A DNA stretch of 64,000 nt from Ascidia mentula (taxonomy: Eukaryota; Chordata; Ascidiacea; Phlebobranchia; Ascidiidae), in assembly GCA_947561715.1 (NCBI GenBank), contig OX387197.1, forward strand, positions 21,354,266 through 21,418,265, given 5' to 3'. The position numbers were made by a program, and so were the translations under genes. Below the pieces are notes generated by a model, which made no database searches, was not told where the DNA came from, and worked only from the letters and a program-made list of their open reading frames with translations. Below are positions 12,600 to 24,114 of the stretch, one piece after another; the stretch's first letter is position 1; each line of letters opens with the position of its first letter.

Positions 12600-13110
12600 G
12601 CTAACGGTATTTCAGAGTAAATGGAAAATTGCATTATGCCCCATTGCCGTCTAAAAAGTCTATCCGAGGAACGAAAATATGTTCCAACATCAAAAATTAT
12701 TTTGGAACGCGAGTCCGATAGGCACAAGAGGATGTTTTTAGAGTCGTTAACCATCAATACGCATGCGTCATCACTCAATGACAAGAAACAAACTCTGTTT
12801 CCACCGGTGTATCGACACTTGCTAGAGAAAAATTATGCCGATAGACATTACGCACTTCAAAAACCGTGATAAAACCGTGCGGTTAGTGATAAGTATACTG
12901 TGCAGGTGTGTTCGCCCTTATCGCTTTTTCGTTGTTTCACTTCTTCTTTCTTTTTAGCGTTTCTGTTTATGTGCCTCAAATTGTCCACTGTGGTAGACTT
13001 AGATACTTCCTCCTGATGAAGGCTGTTGCATAATAGCCGAAACGTCGAGAAACGTAAATACAATAAAGTTTGCCAGAAGAGCAGTATTAAGCAATAAATA
13101 TGCCTGGCAG
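12600..13110 (+). mobile_element. Penelope-like retroelement, 3' fragment
   Basis: The frame 12690-12867 encodes ILERESDRHKRMFLESL and ends FPPVYRHLLEKN. This matches the C-terminus of the better-preserved element at 54219-57296 (EKEVDHTKRLFLEALHIHKN, then FPVLYNNLL). Downstream, 13005-13110 matches its 3' tail: a ctcctgatgaag...gccgaaacgtcg block, then tttgccagaagagcag and atgcctggcagca. Reverse transcriptase and most of the GIY-YIG domain are absent. The fragment sits between two repeat arrays. Confidence 0.75.
13010..13065 (+). ncRNA. Hammerhead-ribozyme-like motif in Penelope tail
   Basis: Core CTGATGA at about 13013 is followed by stem II ggct...agcc and then GAAA; a short stem III cgt...acg closes before ta. 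Penelope-like elements are known to carry minimal hammerheads in their terminal repeats. Stem I is not convincing by eye, so activity is uncertain. Confidence 0.45.
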
Positions 13111-15050
13111 CATCAGTAACAATTTATCAAAAATTATGTTCTCCGAAACGAAAATTAGGTTCGGGCAAAAAAAATTCAGTTCCTGAAACTGTAATTCCAT
13201 TCCGGGAACGAAAATTCTGTTCAAGCAAAAAAAATTTCCTTCCAGTATCGAAAATTCTGTTCCCCTAACGAAACTTATGTTCCAGCAACGAAATTTCTGT
13301 TCCAGTAACAAAAATTCTGTTCCTGTAACGAAAATTCTGTTCCAAGATCAAAAAGTCACTTTTGTGAACGACATTTAGGTCGCGTATCAACAATTTTCTT
13401 GGAAGAACGACAATTGTGTCCATGGATCGAAAAAGTACCTTCGACGGAAATGTAATTATTCCTCATAGTACGATAATTATGTTCCAAAAACGAAATTTCT
13501 GTTCCAGTAACAAAAATTCTGTTTCAGTAACGAAAATTCCGTTCCCGTAACTAAAATTCTGTTCCAGTAACGAAAATTCTGTTCCAGTAACGAAAATTCT
13601 GTTCCCGTAACGAAAATTCCGTTCCCGTAACGAAAATTCTGTTCCAGAAACGAAAATTCCGTTCCCGTAACTAAAATTCTGTTCCAGTAACGAAAATTCT
13701 GTTCCAGGAACGAAAATTCCGTTCCCGTAACGAAATTCCGTTCCCGTAACGAAAATTCTGTTCCAGTAACGAAAATTCTGTTCCAGGATCAAAAAGTCAC
13801 ATTTTTGAATGACGTTTAGATCGCGTATCAACAATTTTCTTGGAAGAACGACAATTGTGACCTTCGATCGAAAAGGTACCTTCAATGGAATGTAATTATT
13901 CCTCATAGTACGATAATTATGTTCCAAAAACGAAATTTCCCGTAACTAAAATTCTGTTCCAGTAACGAAAATTCTGTTCCCGTAACGAAAATTCCGTTCC
14001 CTTAACTAAAATTCCGTTCCAGTAACGAAAATACTGTTCCCGTAACTAAAATTCTGTTCCAGTAACGAAAATTCTGTTCCAGTAACGAAAATTCCGTTCC
14101 CGTAACGAAAATTCCGTTCCAGTAACGAAATTCCGTTCCCGTAACGAAAATTCTGTTGCGGTATCGAAAATTCCGTTCCAGGATCAAATAGTCACATTTT
14201 TGAACGACATTTAGGTCGCGTATTAACAATTTTCTTGAAAGAACGACAATTGTGTCCTTGGATCGAAAAGTAACCTTCAACGGGAATGTAATTATTCCTC
14301 ATTGTACGATAATTCTGTTCCAGAAACGAAATTTCTGTTCCAGTAACAAAAATTCCGTTCCCGTAACGAAATTTCTTTTCCAGTAACGAAAATTCCATTA
14401 CCGTAACGAAAATTCCGTTACCGTAACGAAAATTCCGTTCCCGTATCGAAAACTCCGTTCCCGTAAGGAAAACTCCATTCCCGTAACGAAAATTCTATTC
14501 CAGTAACGAAATTTCTGTTCCAGTAACAAAAATTCCGTTCCCGTAACGAGAATTACGTTCCAGTAACGAAAATTACGTTCCAATAACCAAAATTCTATTC
14601 CAGGCGCGAAAAATCTGATCCAGAGACAAAAATTCCGTTCCCGTAACGAAAATACTGTTCCAGGATCGAAAATTCAGTTTTTTGAACAAAATTTAGGTCG
14701 CTTAACAACAATTTTCTTGAAGAACGACAATTGTGTTCCTCGATCGAAAAGTAACTTCAATTGAAATGTAATTATTTTTCTGCTACGATAATTTTGTTCC
14801 AGTAACGAAAATTCTGTTCCCGTAACGAAAATTCCGTTCCCGTAACGAAAATTCTGTTGCAGTAACTAAAATTCCGTTCCCGTAACTAAAATTCCGTTCC
14901 AGTAACGAAATTCCTTTCCCGTAACGAAAATTCTGTTCCATTAACGAAAATTCCGTTCCCGTAACGAAAATTCTATTCCAGTAACGAAATTTCTGTTCCA
15001 GTAACAAAAATTACGTTCCAGTAACGAAAATTACATTCCCATAACCATAT
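13100..15050 (+). repeat. 20-bp minisatellite with ~430-bp higher-order period
   Basis: The basic unit is gttcc(c/a)gtaacgaaaattc(c/t), 20 bp. Four interspersed spacers of about 150 bp (starting near 13340, 13787, 14180 and 14660) share ggtcgcgta..aacaattttctt and ttccttgatcgaaaagtacc-like blocks. Because 20 is not divisible by three, three units make a 60-bp, 20-residue reading period, so long reverse-strand frames rich in F, E, N and G appear. I regard them as noncoding. Confidence 0.9.
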
Positions 15051-15102
15051 CATTTTCTTACCCCAGTAATTTTTCAAACGGTGTAAGAGGAGTAATAATA
15101 GT

Positions 15103-15422
15103 ATGCAAAAAGCCATTGTCTTTGTGATGTTGATGTGTGGACTTATGGCAACAGTTGCAAGCCTTAATTTTGTTGCAAATGGAGGGTACTTTCTGTGATT
15201 CATTTTTACACAAAACAAACCTACACTTTTTTTTGCCTTTTTAGCCCAAATGGTGTCCAACAGGGGGTGGGGAGTTCCCCTGGAGGACCGGTTAAAGTAG
15301 TTATCTCGAATATAATTTTGACCAGAATTCCTAGACAAGGGTCGGGACTGACAGAAAATCACAAATTAAGCATACTTTCTGAGATTCATTTTTCCACAAA
15401 ATCCACCTCAATATGTTGGTAG
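15103..15422 (+). CDS. Candidate secreted-peptide paralog (signal exon, uncertain 3' part)
   Basis: ATG at 15103 starts a signal-peptide-like sequence (KAIVFVMLMCGLMATVAS) closely resembling that of the gene at 20991 (KAIMGLLLICGLVATVLS). The 5' leaders also match (ttacc-cagtaatttt ... cggtgtaa). A possible donor follows 15185 (ggagg/gtact) and a possible acceptor precedes 15244 (tttttag/cccaaa), keeping a frame open to a stop at 15420. The downstream part shows no similarity to the paralog, so only the signal exon is well supported. The rest of the copy may have been disrupted by the LTR element fossil downstream. Confidence 0.4.
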
Positions 15423-16004
15423 TTATTCAGCTACATGTTTAACAGCACCCTCTACCAATTTACTGCCTGACTACTGACTCTGAAAACCATAGTAAAACTG
15501 CCCCAAATCGCTGAAAATCACCCTGGCAACAGCCTGTTCATCTGCGCTCATTCATCCAGAGCACTGGCGCCCATGCATGACCCTGTAAATAACTGTAAGG
15601 GTCTCAGAGATATTTAACAGTGTCTCGATGGCTTGAGCGCGAATTAAGTCTCTTCGATTGTTAAATCTGCTTCTGCCTCGTTCTCACCAGCAAACCGCTG
15701 ATTCCAAATAAACAGTTTATTATCAGGCTATGGGAATAAATCCCAAGCCGGCGAATAGCTTGTAGAGTGTCAGTAATATTAGCAGTGTAACAGTAATACG
15801 ATAAAACAAGTAGAATCGAATGGAATCAAATAGAATCAAGTAGAATCAAATAGAATGAATTTACCGGTCTAAACTGGGCTCTTTAACGCTCTCCATTATG
15901 AGAGCTGATTGGTCAATAATGTCACGTGATATCATGAGGCGCTTGAAGTAATATATTGCAGGAACATAAAATACAGTACACATCAAAATTATCTGTGGGA
16001 GCGG
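15423..16004. other. Noncoding, no gene recognised
   Basis: Apart from the short tandem repeat, nothing is supported. The sequence next to 16005 could belong to the mobile element that follows, but has no second copy in the window. Confidence 0.4.
15800..15860 (+). repeat. Short tandem repeat, tagaatcaa-type
   Basis: Five to six imperfect 10-bp units of tagaatcaaa/g occur at about 15808-15857. Confidence 0.75.
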
Positions 16005-16320
16005 ATATAGATGATTCACGCGTGCTGTACTAGCAGTCGCTTGTTCACACATTCTGTTGCACACTAGCTGAAGGAGTTGATCCTCCTTGTATTATCTGGA
16101 ACGCATTAAAATGGTTAGTTTAATACAAGAGTTTGTATCTTGTGATAATATTTTATGTGGTAAACAGGATATTGAATGACTCACTTTACTCGAGAACATT
16201 CGATGAATTTATCTTATGGACCGCAGTATGGGATTGTGCAAGCGCTGGCCTCTGTGACGTATGTTACACACGCAAAACGTTACGCAATACAAACACTGGT
16301 TTCTGTGACGTATGTTACAA
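16005..16320 (-). repeat. LTR (3' by element orientation)
   Basis: Direct repeat of 19048-19363, about 99% identical. It is preceded, in element sense, by a polypurine run. Confidence 0.6.
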
Positions 16321-19047
16321 GTACTTCCCCCCAGATTTGCAGGTGATGAATATAACATCAGCTGTTTGCGATTAAAAAGGTTGTTATTGCGATTGAACGA
16401 GTAAATTGCAAATGGTGGGTGCGAAAAAAAATGATATAATAAGCAAATTTGGTAAGTTATTAATAGAGAAATGTCTAGGAAAAGTCACAACAAATGTGCA
16501 ATGACATGCGAATACACAAAGGGCCATTACTATGTCGTGGGGGTGATAACAATGCGAGAAACTTAACCCTTAAAAAAAAAGATTTATGGATAGGGCCATG
16601 CGCCTATAGTAGGAGGTGCGGCTGGTTCTTGCTGGGCATTTACATTTTGTAAATCAGGGTACAATTGATGCAAAGGATTATTTTCAGCCTCGTTTTGTAC
16701 TGCTGCTTCAGGTTCGTTACCTGGTTCATTCCTATTAAAGGGATTTAAGTTTGTCCGAGCCCGTGCTATATAATGAGCAATAGTTGGTCTTACACGTGGG
16801 TATAGGCGTAGCCAGACATGCTTAATTGCAAAGCCTGTTAATATGACACCCCAAATTAAGGATAAAATGACTAAAATAGCCAAAATACTGCTCCAAAATG
16901 GGTCTGTTATAGAGGAGAGTGTCATTAACAACGTTTGTTTAAGTACTGAATGGATGCTGCTTGAAGATGCGCAAGTTTGCCACATCCGACGTTTTGGAGA
17001 AGTCCTTTTGCCTCCAAAATACGAGTCTAAGCGTTCATTCTGCCGTTTGGTCTGTGCCAGTGACGCAAGAATTGAGTCTAGATCCCTCAGCGGGTAATGA
17101 GGGGTTCCTATAGGGACATTCTACAGAATATTGGAAGCTTCGATAAAGTTATCTTACTTAATCGAATTATTTATAGGAAGCAATTGCGGGGTCAATTGGT
17201 TGATATTCGTATCAACGTGGGACATTGTACAATTAATAAACCGAAAGATTTTTCCTTGTATTCTAAAGTGAAAAATCCTATTAGGTTGGTAGTGCTCTAT
17301 AGTTTGTATACAAACTGTACCTTTGAGTGTAATTCTCTGTTAGAATACAGCTGCCACTTGGTTTGCTTCGATTTAGCGGGCCCTGCTAATTCGGTAAACA
17401 ATGGATTGTGGCATACACATTAATGTATTGTAAAGAGCGTATACGTACATTTCGGTACGTGCAGCCTATCTCTGTGATAGTTTCTCCAGTAATGGCTGCT
17501 TTCTGTTGTCCCATGAGTAATGATAAAGTAAGAGAGAGGTTAATGCGCGCGTTAGTTGCAAGTAGCAACGAGTGATAAGATTGCAGTTGACATTCTAGGT
17601 AAGATGCATCAGCATTCAGGTGTTGGAAACTTGATCGTAATTGATCATTTAAATCGTTTAGGCAAAAACCAATAGCAGTTGGCATGGCCTTAGCAGGCGG
17701 GCGTAATAGTGCCTGATAATTGGGCTGGACAAAATCGCATGGAGTGGGATGTTTGTGCTCCAAAAAAGTAATAAGTGTCTGTAGTAATTATTTCTACAGC
17801 GGGACATGATATGGCTGGAATTTCCTTTAAATTTCTATCAAGGCGGAAACCATTAACATGGCATTTTTTGGTCATGTTGAGCAGGTGGCGATGGCAGGTT
17901 TCCGGGGGAATATCTCGTATTCCGCAACTTGTTGCGGCGAACAAATACGCAAATTGAAATCAAGGTTAGTTGTGCCGGTGCACCAAAACATGGTTAACAA
18001 TAGAATTATGTACAAGGAAGGATGTCTTGTTAATTGCCTTTCCATTGGCAAGGGGGCGTGCATTTATTTGCACGGGGACCAAAACGCGCGTGATAAAAAC
18101 ATAAGTCTGAGTTATAACGCTGTCTATTTGGGGGATATCTCGAAAATGGCTTGCGCGGCTGCTGTGACGTACTGTACTGCTGCGGCTGCTGAAACAGCTG
18201 ATAAGAGCTTCCGGTCGCGCGTTGCGGTTCTGTATTACGTGGCTGAAATGCGTCACGCCTGAACGGTTGTGCTTGCCTGTTGTAACATTGATAATTTTGG
18301 CGATCAGAATAATTAGTGACGTATCGGGATTTTGTGACTTAATCAAGGTTTGAATTTCTGTCGGCATATTGGAAGTATTGCGTATGGCTTTGGGCATTGG
18401 GCTAAAATCTAGCGAGCTGGAAATTTTGTTTTACCATCGGCTGTAGTTGCGCTTCATTTGCGGCGTTATCGTGATTGTGCGCCGGGGGAATTGACTGCGT
18501 TGTTTCCGATGACACACTATGCGGCGAAACAATGGGAATTTCTGCCTCGCTTGTTGACATGGCGACGGTTTGCCTTGGGGATAATGGGGTTACTGTTTTA
18601 CTGCGTGTGCGCTTACTTACAGGCGAAAAAGTGGCTTCCTTTATGAATTTACTCAACGTTGTTGTTACAAGTTTGTTGGGTTCAAACCCAACACAAAGGT
18701 TGATAAAAAAATGGCGACTGGAGCAATATGCTGGCTTGGGGAAAATGGGTTGCAAATGCCGAAACAACAGGCGTTTGCATTAATTTGTAATTGCCAAAAA
18801 CAACAGGCTTTTGCGTTAGCAGTCTGTAATTATTATGGTTTCCTATTGGTAGTGACAAACAATTGGCGCTAAACTATGTAAGTTTATAAAAATTTCCCTA
18901 GCGACCTAGGTCTCATGGGAGCTATTAGGCTTTTAAAGGGGTGAAACACAATATGCACATGGAAAATAATGATCATGCAATAAAAAGTCGGTTATCAATA
19001 AACAATTAAATGCGTGTGCGAGCGATCATAGTTTTTGAATTATTCGT

Positions 19048-19363
19048 ATATAGATGATTCACGCGTGCTGTACTAGCAGTCGCTTGTTCACACATTCTGT
19101 TGCACACTAGCTGAAGGAGTTGATCCTCCTTGTATTATCTGGGACGCATTAAAATGGTTAGTTTAATACAAGAGTTTGTATCTTGTGATAATATTTTATG
19201 TGGTAAACAGGATATTGAATGACTCACTTTACTCGAGAACATTCGATGAATTTATCATATGGGCCGCAGTATGGGATTGTGCAAGCGCTGGCCTCTGTGA
19301 CGTATGTTACACACGCAAAACATTACGCAATACAAACACTGGTTTCTGTGACGTATGTTACAA
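19048..19363 (-). repeat. LTR (5' by element orientation)
   Basis: Second copy of the 316-bp direct repeat. No primer-binding site was recognised beside it. Confidence 0.55.
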
Positions 19364-19689
19364 CCCATTGCATTGATAAACATAATTTTACTCTGTTACG
19401 CAGGAGTTCGAAACAGGCATTTCCCAACATAGAAACTTTTTTCCATAGAAATACAGAGATGCGGCCTATAGGAAGTTTGATTGGGATTCATTTAAGTAAG
19501 CAAAACATTTTTACATGCTTTGGGTTGATACTCTTATAATTTCCATGTTATTCAAACATAGTTTAATGTGATATTCATGCAAATGGAAGATCAAGCTATC
19601 ATTTTGGGAAAATACCATTAGCCTACAGCAGGAAAGTAAGAATAAACAATTTACAAAACTTTTGCTTCTTGGCAAAACATATGGATTGT

Positions 19690-20100
19690 ATTTCACAAAA
19701 AGCAGTGTTTAAAGCAGTGTTTAAAAGCAATCATGAGTTTTAAGGACAGACTACTCAACCAGCAGTGATATGGAAAATTGTTTGCTTGATTCAAAACGTA
19801 GTTTTTGGGAAACACATTAAAAGCATTTATCTATATGAATACACATATATATTGCTGTTATTTGACTGTGTTTTAGCGTGTTTGTCGACAATACCGCTCA
19901 AAAACCAATATACCACATCATTAATTTACGACGGCATATCGATTTACACCAGTAATTCCAAATCTTTTTGTGGTTGCGTACAATTTGGGTGTAAAATAAT
20001 TTCTACGAATACCACCTGGTTGAGTGTTACAAAGTAACCTAGGGGTAACCAACAATTTAAGATCACTTACAATTTTCTAAACCACCTGCGATGCCGTCCG
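19690..20100 (+). repeat. 3'-flank copy of the secreted-peptide gene family (1 of 3)
   Basis: Shares agcaatcatgagttttaag, ggacagacta, tgatatggaaaattg, acacattaaaagcattta and a gactgtgttttagcg block with 22425-22850 and 23150-23560. In the 20991 gene this lies in and after the 3' untranslated region. The copies suggest tandem duplicates that lost their coding part. Confidence 0.6.
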
Positions 20101-20940
20101 GTTGGGAAACAGTGATGTACACCAACAGTTTATTAATCATGGGCATGAATTGTGAAAATTTAATTGATCAATTCAAACACAATCAGGTACTCTACAGCAA
20201 GGGTTACAGATAACTATGATTCATCAACATCAAAACAAATTATTATCTAACATGGAAGTGAGCAATAAATACTACTTGTTGACAAGGCAATGGAAAACGA
20301 GCTCTTTATCTTGTTGATAAAATGGTAACCGCAGGTAATCAATGAATGATATTAACTATTGTTTACCTGAAACGTTTATAAAAACTCAATAAAAACACAA
20401 AGTGCTATCTTGGATTAAAATTTAATGTTTTAATAGTAGTAAACGCTTGTAAATCAGATGACCATTATGGCATCACACTAAAAGCTATGTAGATAACATG
20501 GAAATAAATTTTATCTTTTTTGAAATGAACTTTATGCATTAAAGCCATTGATAAAGTAAGATTGAGGCATGACTTATTTTAGAAATTCGTATCTTGACGT
20601 TTTGGTGATTTATAACATAAATTTTCCTGTCTTAACATTGCCTCAATCATTCAAATAAAGTTTATCACCCAACCAAAAAAAATTCAGCCACAGTTATGAA
20701 ACATTATTGCTTTTGTGGAAGTTAGCAATTAATATTGAATATTTCGTTGAAAATTTTTTGCTTTCGTGGAAATTAGCAATTAATATTGACTTTTTAATTG
20801 TGAAGGCATATTGGAAAAAAAGCTAGCCAGCTTTGTTTAAAAGTGGTATGCGTTTCACTTACAGTCCAATTGCCGCCAGTGTGTAAAATTTAACATTATT
20901 TAACTGAACAGTTTTATTTTTTTTTAGCTTTTGAACATTC
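20100..20940. other. Noncoding upstream region of the peptide gene
   Basis: A small local duplication, gaagttagcaattaatattga and gaaattagcaattaatattga, is visible at about 20720 and 20780. No gene is recognised. It probably holds the promoter of the 20991 gene; a pyrimidine tract ending tttttag at about 20928 could be a 5'UTR acceptor. Confidence 0.35.
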
Positions 20941-20990
20941 TATTACCTCAGTAATTTTAAAAATAGCGGTGTAAAGATACTTCTGAAAAC

Positions 20991-22100
20991 ATGAACAAAG
21001 CAATAATGGGGTTGTTACTGATATGTGGACTTGTGGCAACAGTTTTAAGCATTCCACCGTAAGAAATCTAATTCTGACGAGTCTTACAAATTATTCATTC
21101 TATTACTATTGCTTTCCAGTCCTGGACGTAGTGGGAGTGATCCACTCTGGTACGATGTGGATGTTGTTTCAGCAGAAAGATTTGGTAGAGATGAATGGGA
21201 TGACGGTAAGACTTGTATTAATTTAATAGGATTTTTCTGAATACGACGATGCAAATTTGCAAATAAAGTCATTAGGTGCACAGCCATCGCAGCCAAGGCG
21301 TTACAGACAATCTGAACTAAGGCCACTTTTCCCTACAAGCCGGAGCGACAAATGAAATACGAAGATCCCCATAAGGTTTAGACTTATCCCAACCCTGGGC
21401 TTTTGAATGCTTTATCCTTTGGAATGTCACCAAGTCTATGATGCGATCAGGTGCGCGAGCTAACAATTTACCAGGTGGCCTTCAAATTTACTCCACCACC
21501 GTATTCCGACAACACGAGCTACAGCATGGAACACTTGTCCCCTCGTTTTTGACGCCTGAAAAGGAAATTTAGGAATGTCTGAAACTTTACTGTTTTCACT
21601 CTGACAAAATATATAATATATGTCCTTTTATCACAGACAGCCGAGAAATACTGGAAGATGAAACTGGAGACTCGGATTGGTAAGACTCATTGAGTGCTTT
21701 TTCTTTTCTTTTTTTTTCTTTTTTTCGAAATTGCGTTATTCCATTTAAATACAGTAAATCAGCCTAAAAAATATCTTAAGCTTAAATTCTCGCCAGCTTA
21801 CTTATTTGAAGCTAATACACAGTCTCATTTAAGTAATTAAAATTTGTTAACCAAAAAAATACGCTGTTTCTATTTTCTTGAGAGAAACTTTGCACGCAAA
21901 GTAAATAAAACAAGGAAAAAAAACACCCAACTATCAAAACAATGCTGTTTGTTGGTTCAGCAAGCCTTTGTTTAGGCAGGCAAGACTGCAATGCAAGCAC
22001 ACCAATATGACCAACTAATTTACTATTTCTTGGCAGGCCCAAAATGCCTAAACAAATGGATTCCAGTCAATCTAGCGCTTTGGATGAAATAATGACCTAA
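20991..22100 (+). CDS. Small secreted acidic peptide, four coding exons
   Basis: Exons: 20991-21058 (signal peptide KAIMGLLLICGLVATVLS), 21120-21205, 21637-21679, 22037-22102 with stop at 22098. Each boundary has a good GT/AG site and phases agree (2, 1, 2). The product is about 79 residues. The processed part is acidic (SAERFGRDEWDD, EILEDETGDSDW) and has no cysteine. A noncoding exon starts at 22398 after tttgcag, and AATAAA lies at 22527. Exon three has two acceptors four bases apart (cagacag); using the second (21641) moves the rest into another open frame with a basic, Trp-rich end. No family is recognised; a secreted propeptide or host-defence precursor is possible. Confidence 0.6.
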
Positions 22101-22397
22101 AGGTAAGACACGCTTTCCTTTTTTTCATTGAGCCAGTGTTTCGTGATGAATGCGTACATGTCATGTATGGAAAAGACTTATACCTAACATAGATAACACG
22201 ATATCACACTCCTCGCCTTCTTCGATCAAGAACTGTCATTTACGTACGTGTGCTCCGATTCTCTCCAAATTACCACAGTAACACTTGCCAGTTGAGGAGC
22301 TGGGTTTTACACAGGGAAATGTCCTATGGCTTTGCATCGTTTATGTGAAACAATCACTGCGGATAAAAATTTCATTTTACTGATTTTTCTTTTGCAG

Positions 22398-22545
22398 AGA
22401 TCGACAAACTCTCATTCCAACAGATTTCTTCGGAGGATTATTTAAATCGCATGCATGTTATTATAAAAATATTTGTATCGGATTACGAAAAGTACATTAG
22501 TCATCTGCTTTCATTATTCGCACAAAATAAATATTCAAGAGCCGT
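22398..22545 (+). other. 3' untranslated exon and poly(A) signal of the peptide gene
   Basis: A pyrimidine-rich acceptor (tttttcttttgcag) ends at 22397. AATAAA at 22527-22532 gives a plausible cleavage site shortly after. Confidence 0.5.
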
Positions 22546-22850
22546 AAATGTGTTTAAAATCAATCATAAGTTTTAAGATTCTGTAGGATAGTCAACTAAC
22601 AGTGATATGGATAGTTTCAGTATTTGCTGGATTAAAAAAACATGTTTGGGGGCAACACAGCATTTATATGAATTCTACGATATTTGGCTGTGTTTTAGCC
22701 AGAGTAACAACGCTAAAACTTTCACGTACATCAAAACAATAATCATGGAAGCACTTTCCCGTTTCGAAATTACATCGATCAATTCAAAGTTATTTTTCAC
22801 ATATTCTCTATGATGAATAAACGTCAATACATGACTAAAAGGGAAGTGGG
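22425..22850 (+). repeat. 3'-flank copy of the secreted-peptide gene family (2 of 3)
   Basis: The resident 3' region of the 20991 gene. It matches 23150-23560 from ttcttcg-agattat through tttgtatcggattac and catctgcttt, and on to the tgatatggatag region. Confidence 0.6.
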
Positions 22851-23149
22851 CAATAAATAATAAAACTACACTCTATTAGCTTTTGTTGAAGTGTCGTTCA
22901 TATCGCTTTGTTAAAATTACTAACCAGAGTTCACGTTACCTGTTATTCGTTGTTTAAAATACACATTTGTCCGAAACTTACCTGAGAACAATAAAAAAAA
23001 ATTTATATCAACGTTACTTGATATATGTTATACGTTACAAGTACAAGTGACGTTTCAATATACGATCAAAATAAGTTTTTTTTTTTCTGTATTTGACGTC
23101 TGAACAAGGGTGATGTTATGATTTTGCCAGTAACTGCATTCGGAAACGC

Positions 23150-23560
23150 GTTTCTTCGAAGAATTAAGTAAACCGCATGTATGCTATTTATATTCATATT
23201 TGTATCGGATTACAAAAGTGTGTGTAAATCATCTGCTTTTGTTTTTCGCCTAAAACAGTCTTTGAAAGCAATCATGAATTTTTAGGACAGACTATCCAAC
23301 TAGAAGTTGTACGGAAAATTGTATTTCAATCTTTGCCTGAATCAAAACATAGTTTTAGGGCAACACATTAAAAGCATTGATATCCATTCTGCTGTTGTTT
23401 GAGTGTGTTTTAGCGTATTTATGAAATATGTCGGCAATATCGCTCAAAACTGTTTTAATTTACGTCGGCATTCTCGATCTATACCAACGCTCTAATACAT
23501 TTAACTTCCACAAATAAAACTACTTACAAATGATGGTCACGGGCATTAGTTTTTAAATTA
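23150..23560 (+). repeat. 3'-flank copy of the secreted-peptide gene family (3 of 3)
   Basis: Starts tttcttcgaagaattaag, includes tttgtatcggattac and aaagcaatcatgaattttta, and ends near cggcattctcgat. No coding exon was found in front of it. Confidence 0.6.
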
Positions 23561-23754
23561 AGGTGCCAGCATTTCGCGGAGCTGTATTTTAGTGCAGCAA
23601 TCAGTTTTCGACAGCATAGTAGTAAAAGTATCATCATACAGTATCAATATTTCACAGAAGTTATAGCGCACAGATATTTTTTATGAGCAAACTTACAATT
23701 TTTTGCGTATGTGATTTATTTACGTATGTACGATAGGTTACAAGAACTGTGTAT

Positions 23755-23915
23755 AAGCTGCAGACAGATGGCCACTGTTTCGACCTAAAAGGTCTCATCA
23801 GTGCAGCTGGTGTGATTATAAGACGACTTTGCTGACCAAACGGCCAAGCAAAGACTTCCACTTTGTGTTGACTATACAACTACCGTCATCCGTTGGGCAC
23901 CAAACTAAGTGCAAC
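23755..23915 (+). repeat. MITE-like dispersed repeat copy
   Basis: ctgcagacagatgg, then ggtctcatcagtgcagct, then cttccactttgtgttgac and atccgttgggcaccaaac. The same order occurs at 31490-31749 and, reversed, at 38870-39040; a fragment lies at about 4812. Confidence 0.6.
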
Positions 23916-24114
23916 CTTACGGAGAAAACAAGAACATATACATAAGACTTATTGTATTTAGTTGTTTGCCATAAACTGGACCTCTGAATACATAGCGTTT
24001 CTGCACGTCGTACGATATCTTCTTGCTCTTATGTTTGGCACCAGTGGTTTAAGGCTTCCGAGAAAATACCGAAAACTCTACTACAAGAAGAATTATAGCC
24101 AAGAAAAGACGCAG

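Larger units (their letters stand above)
16005..19363 (-). mobile_element. LTR element fossil with envelope-like remains
   Basis: Two direct repeats of 316 bp (16005-16320 and 19048-19363) differ at about four positions, so insertion looks recent. On the minus strand the left repeat is the 3' LTR: a purine run (ggggggaag) lies just inside it, and the LTR then begins TGTAAC. Between the LTRs, minus-strand stretches 16584-16985, 17386-17944 and 17966-18767 look like envelope pieces, with a C-terminal membrane helix and a Pro/Asn-rich cytoplasmic tail. No gag, protease or polymerase is visible. The element is broken in several places. No target-site duplication was found. Family assignment beyond LTR retroelement with env is not possible by eye. 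Confidence 0.55.

Noticed and set aside
13463-13927. 154-codon reverse-strand frame rich in F/E/N/G
   Set aside because: It is the three-frame-open shadow of a 20-bp minisatellite; frames of this kind recur throughout the array.
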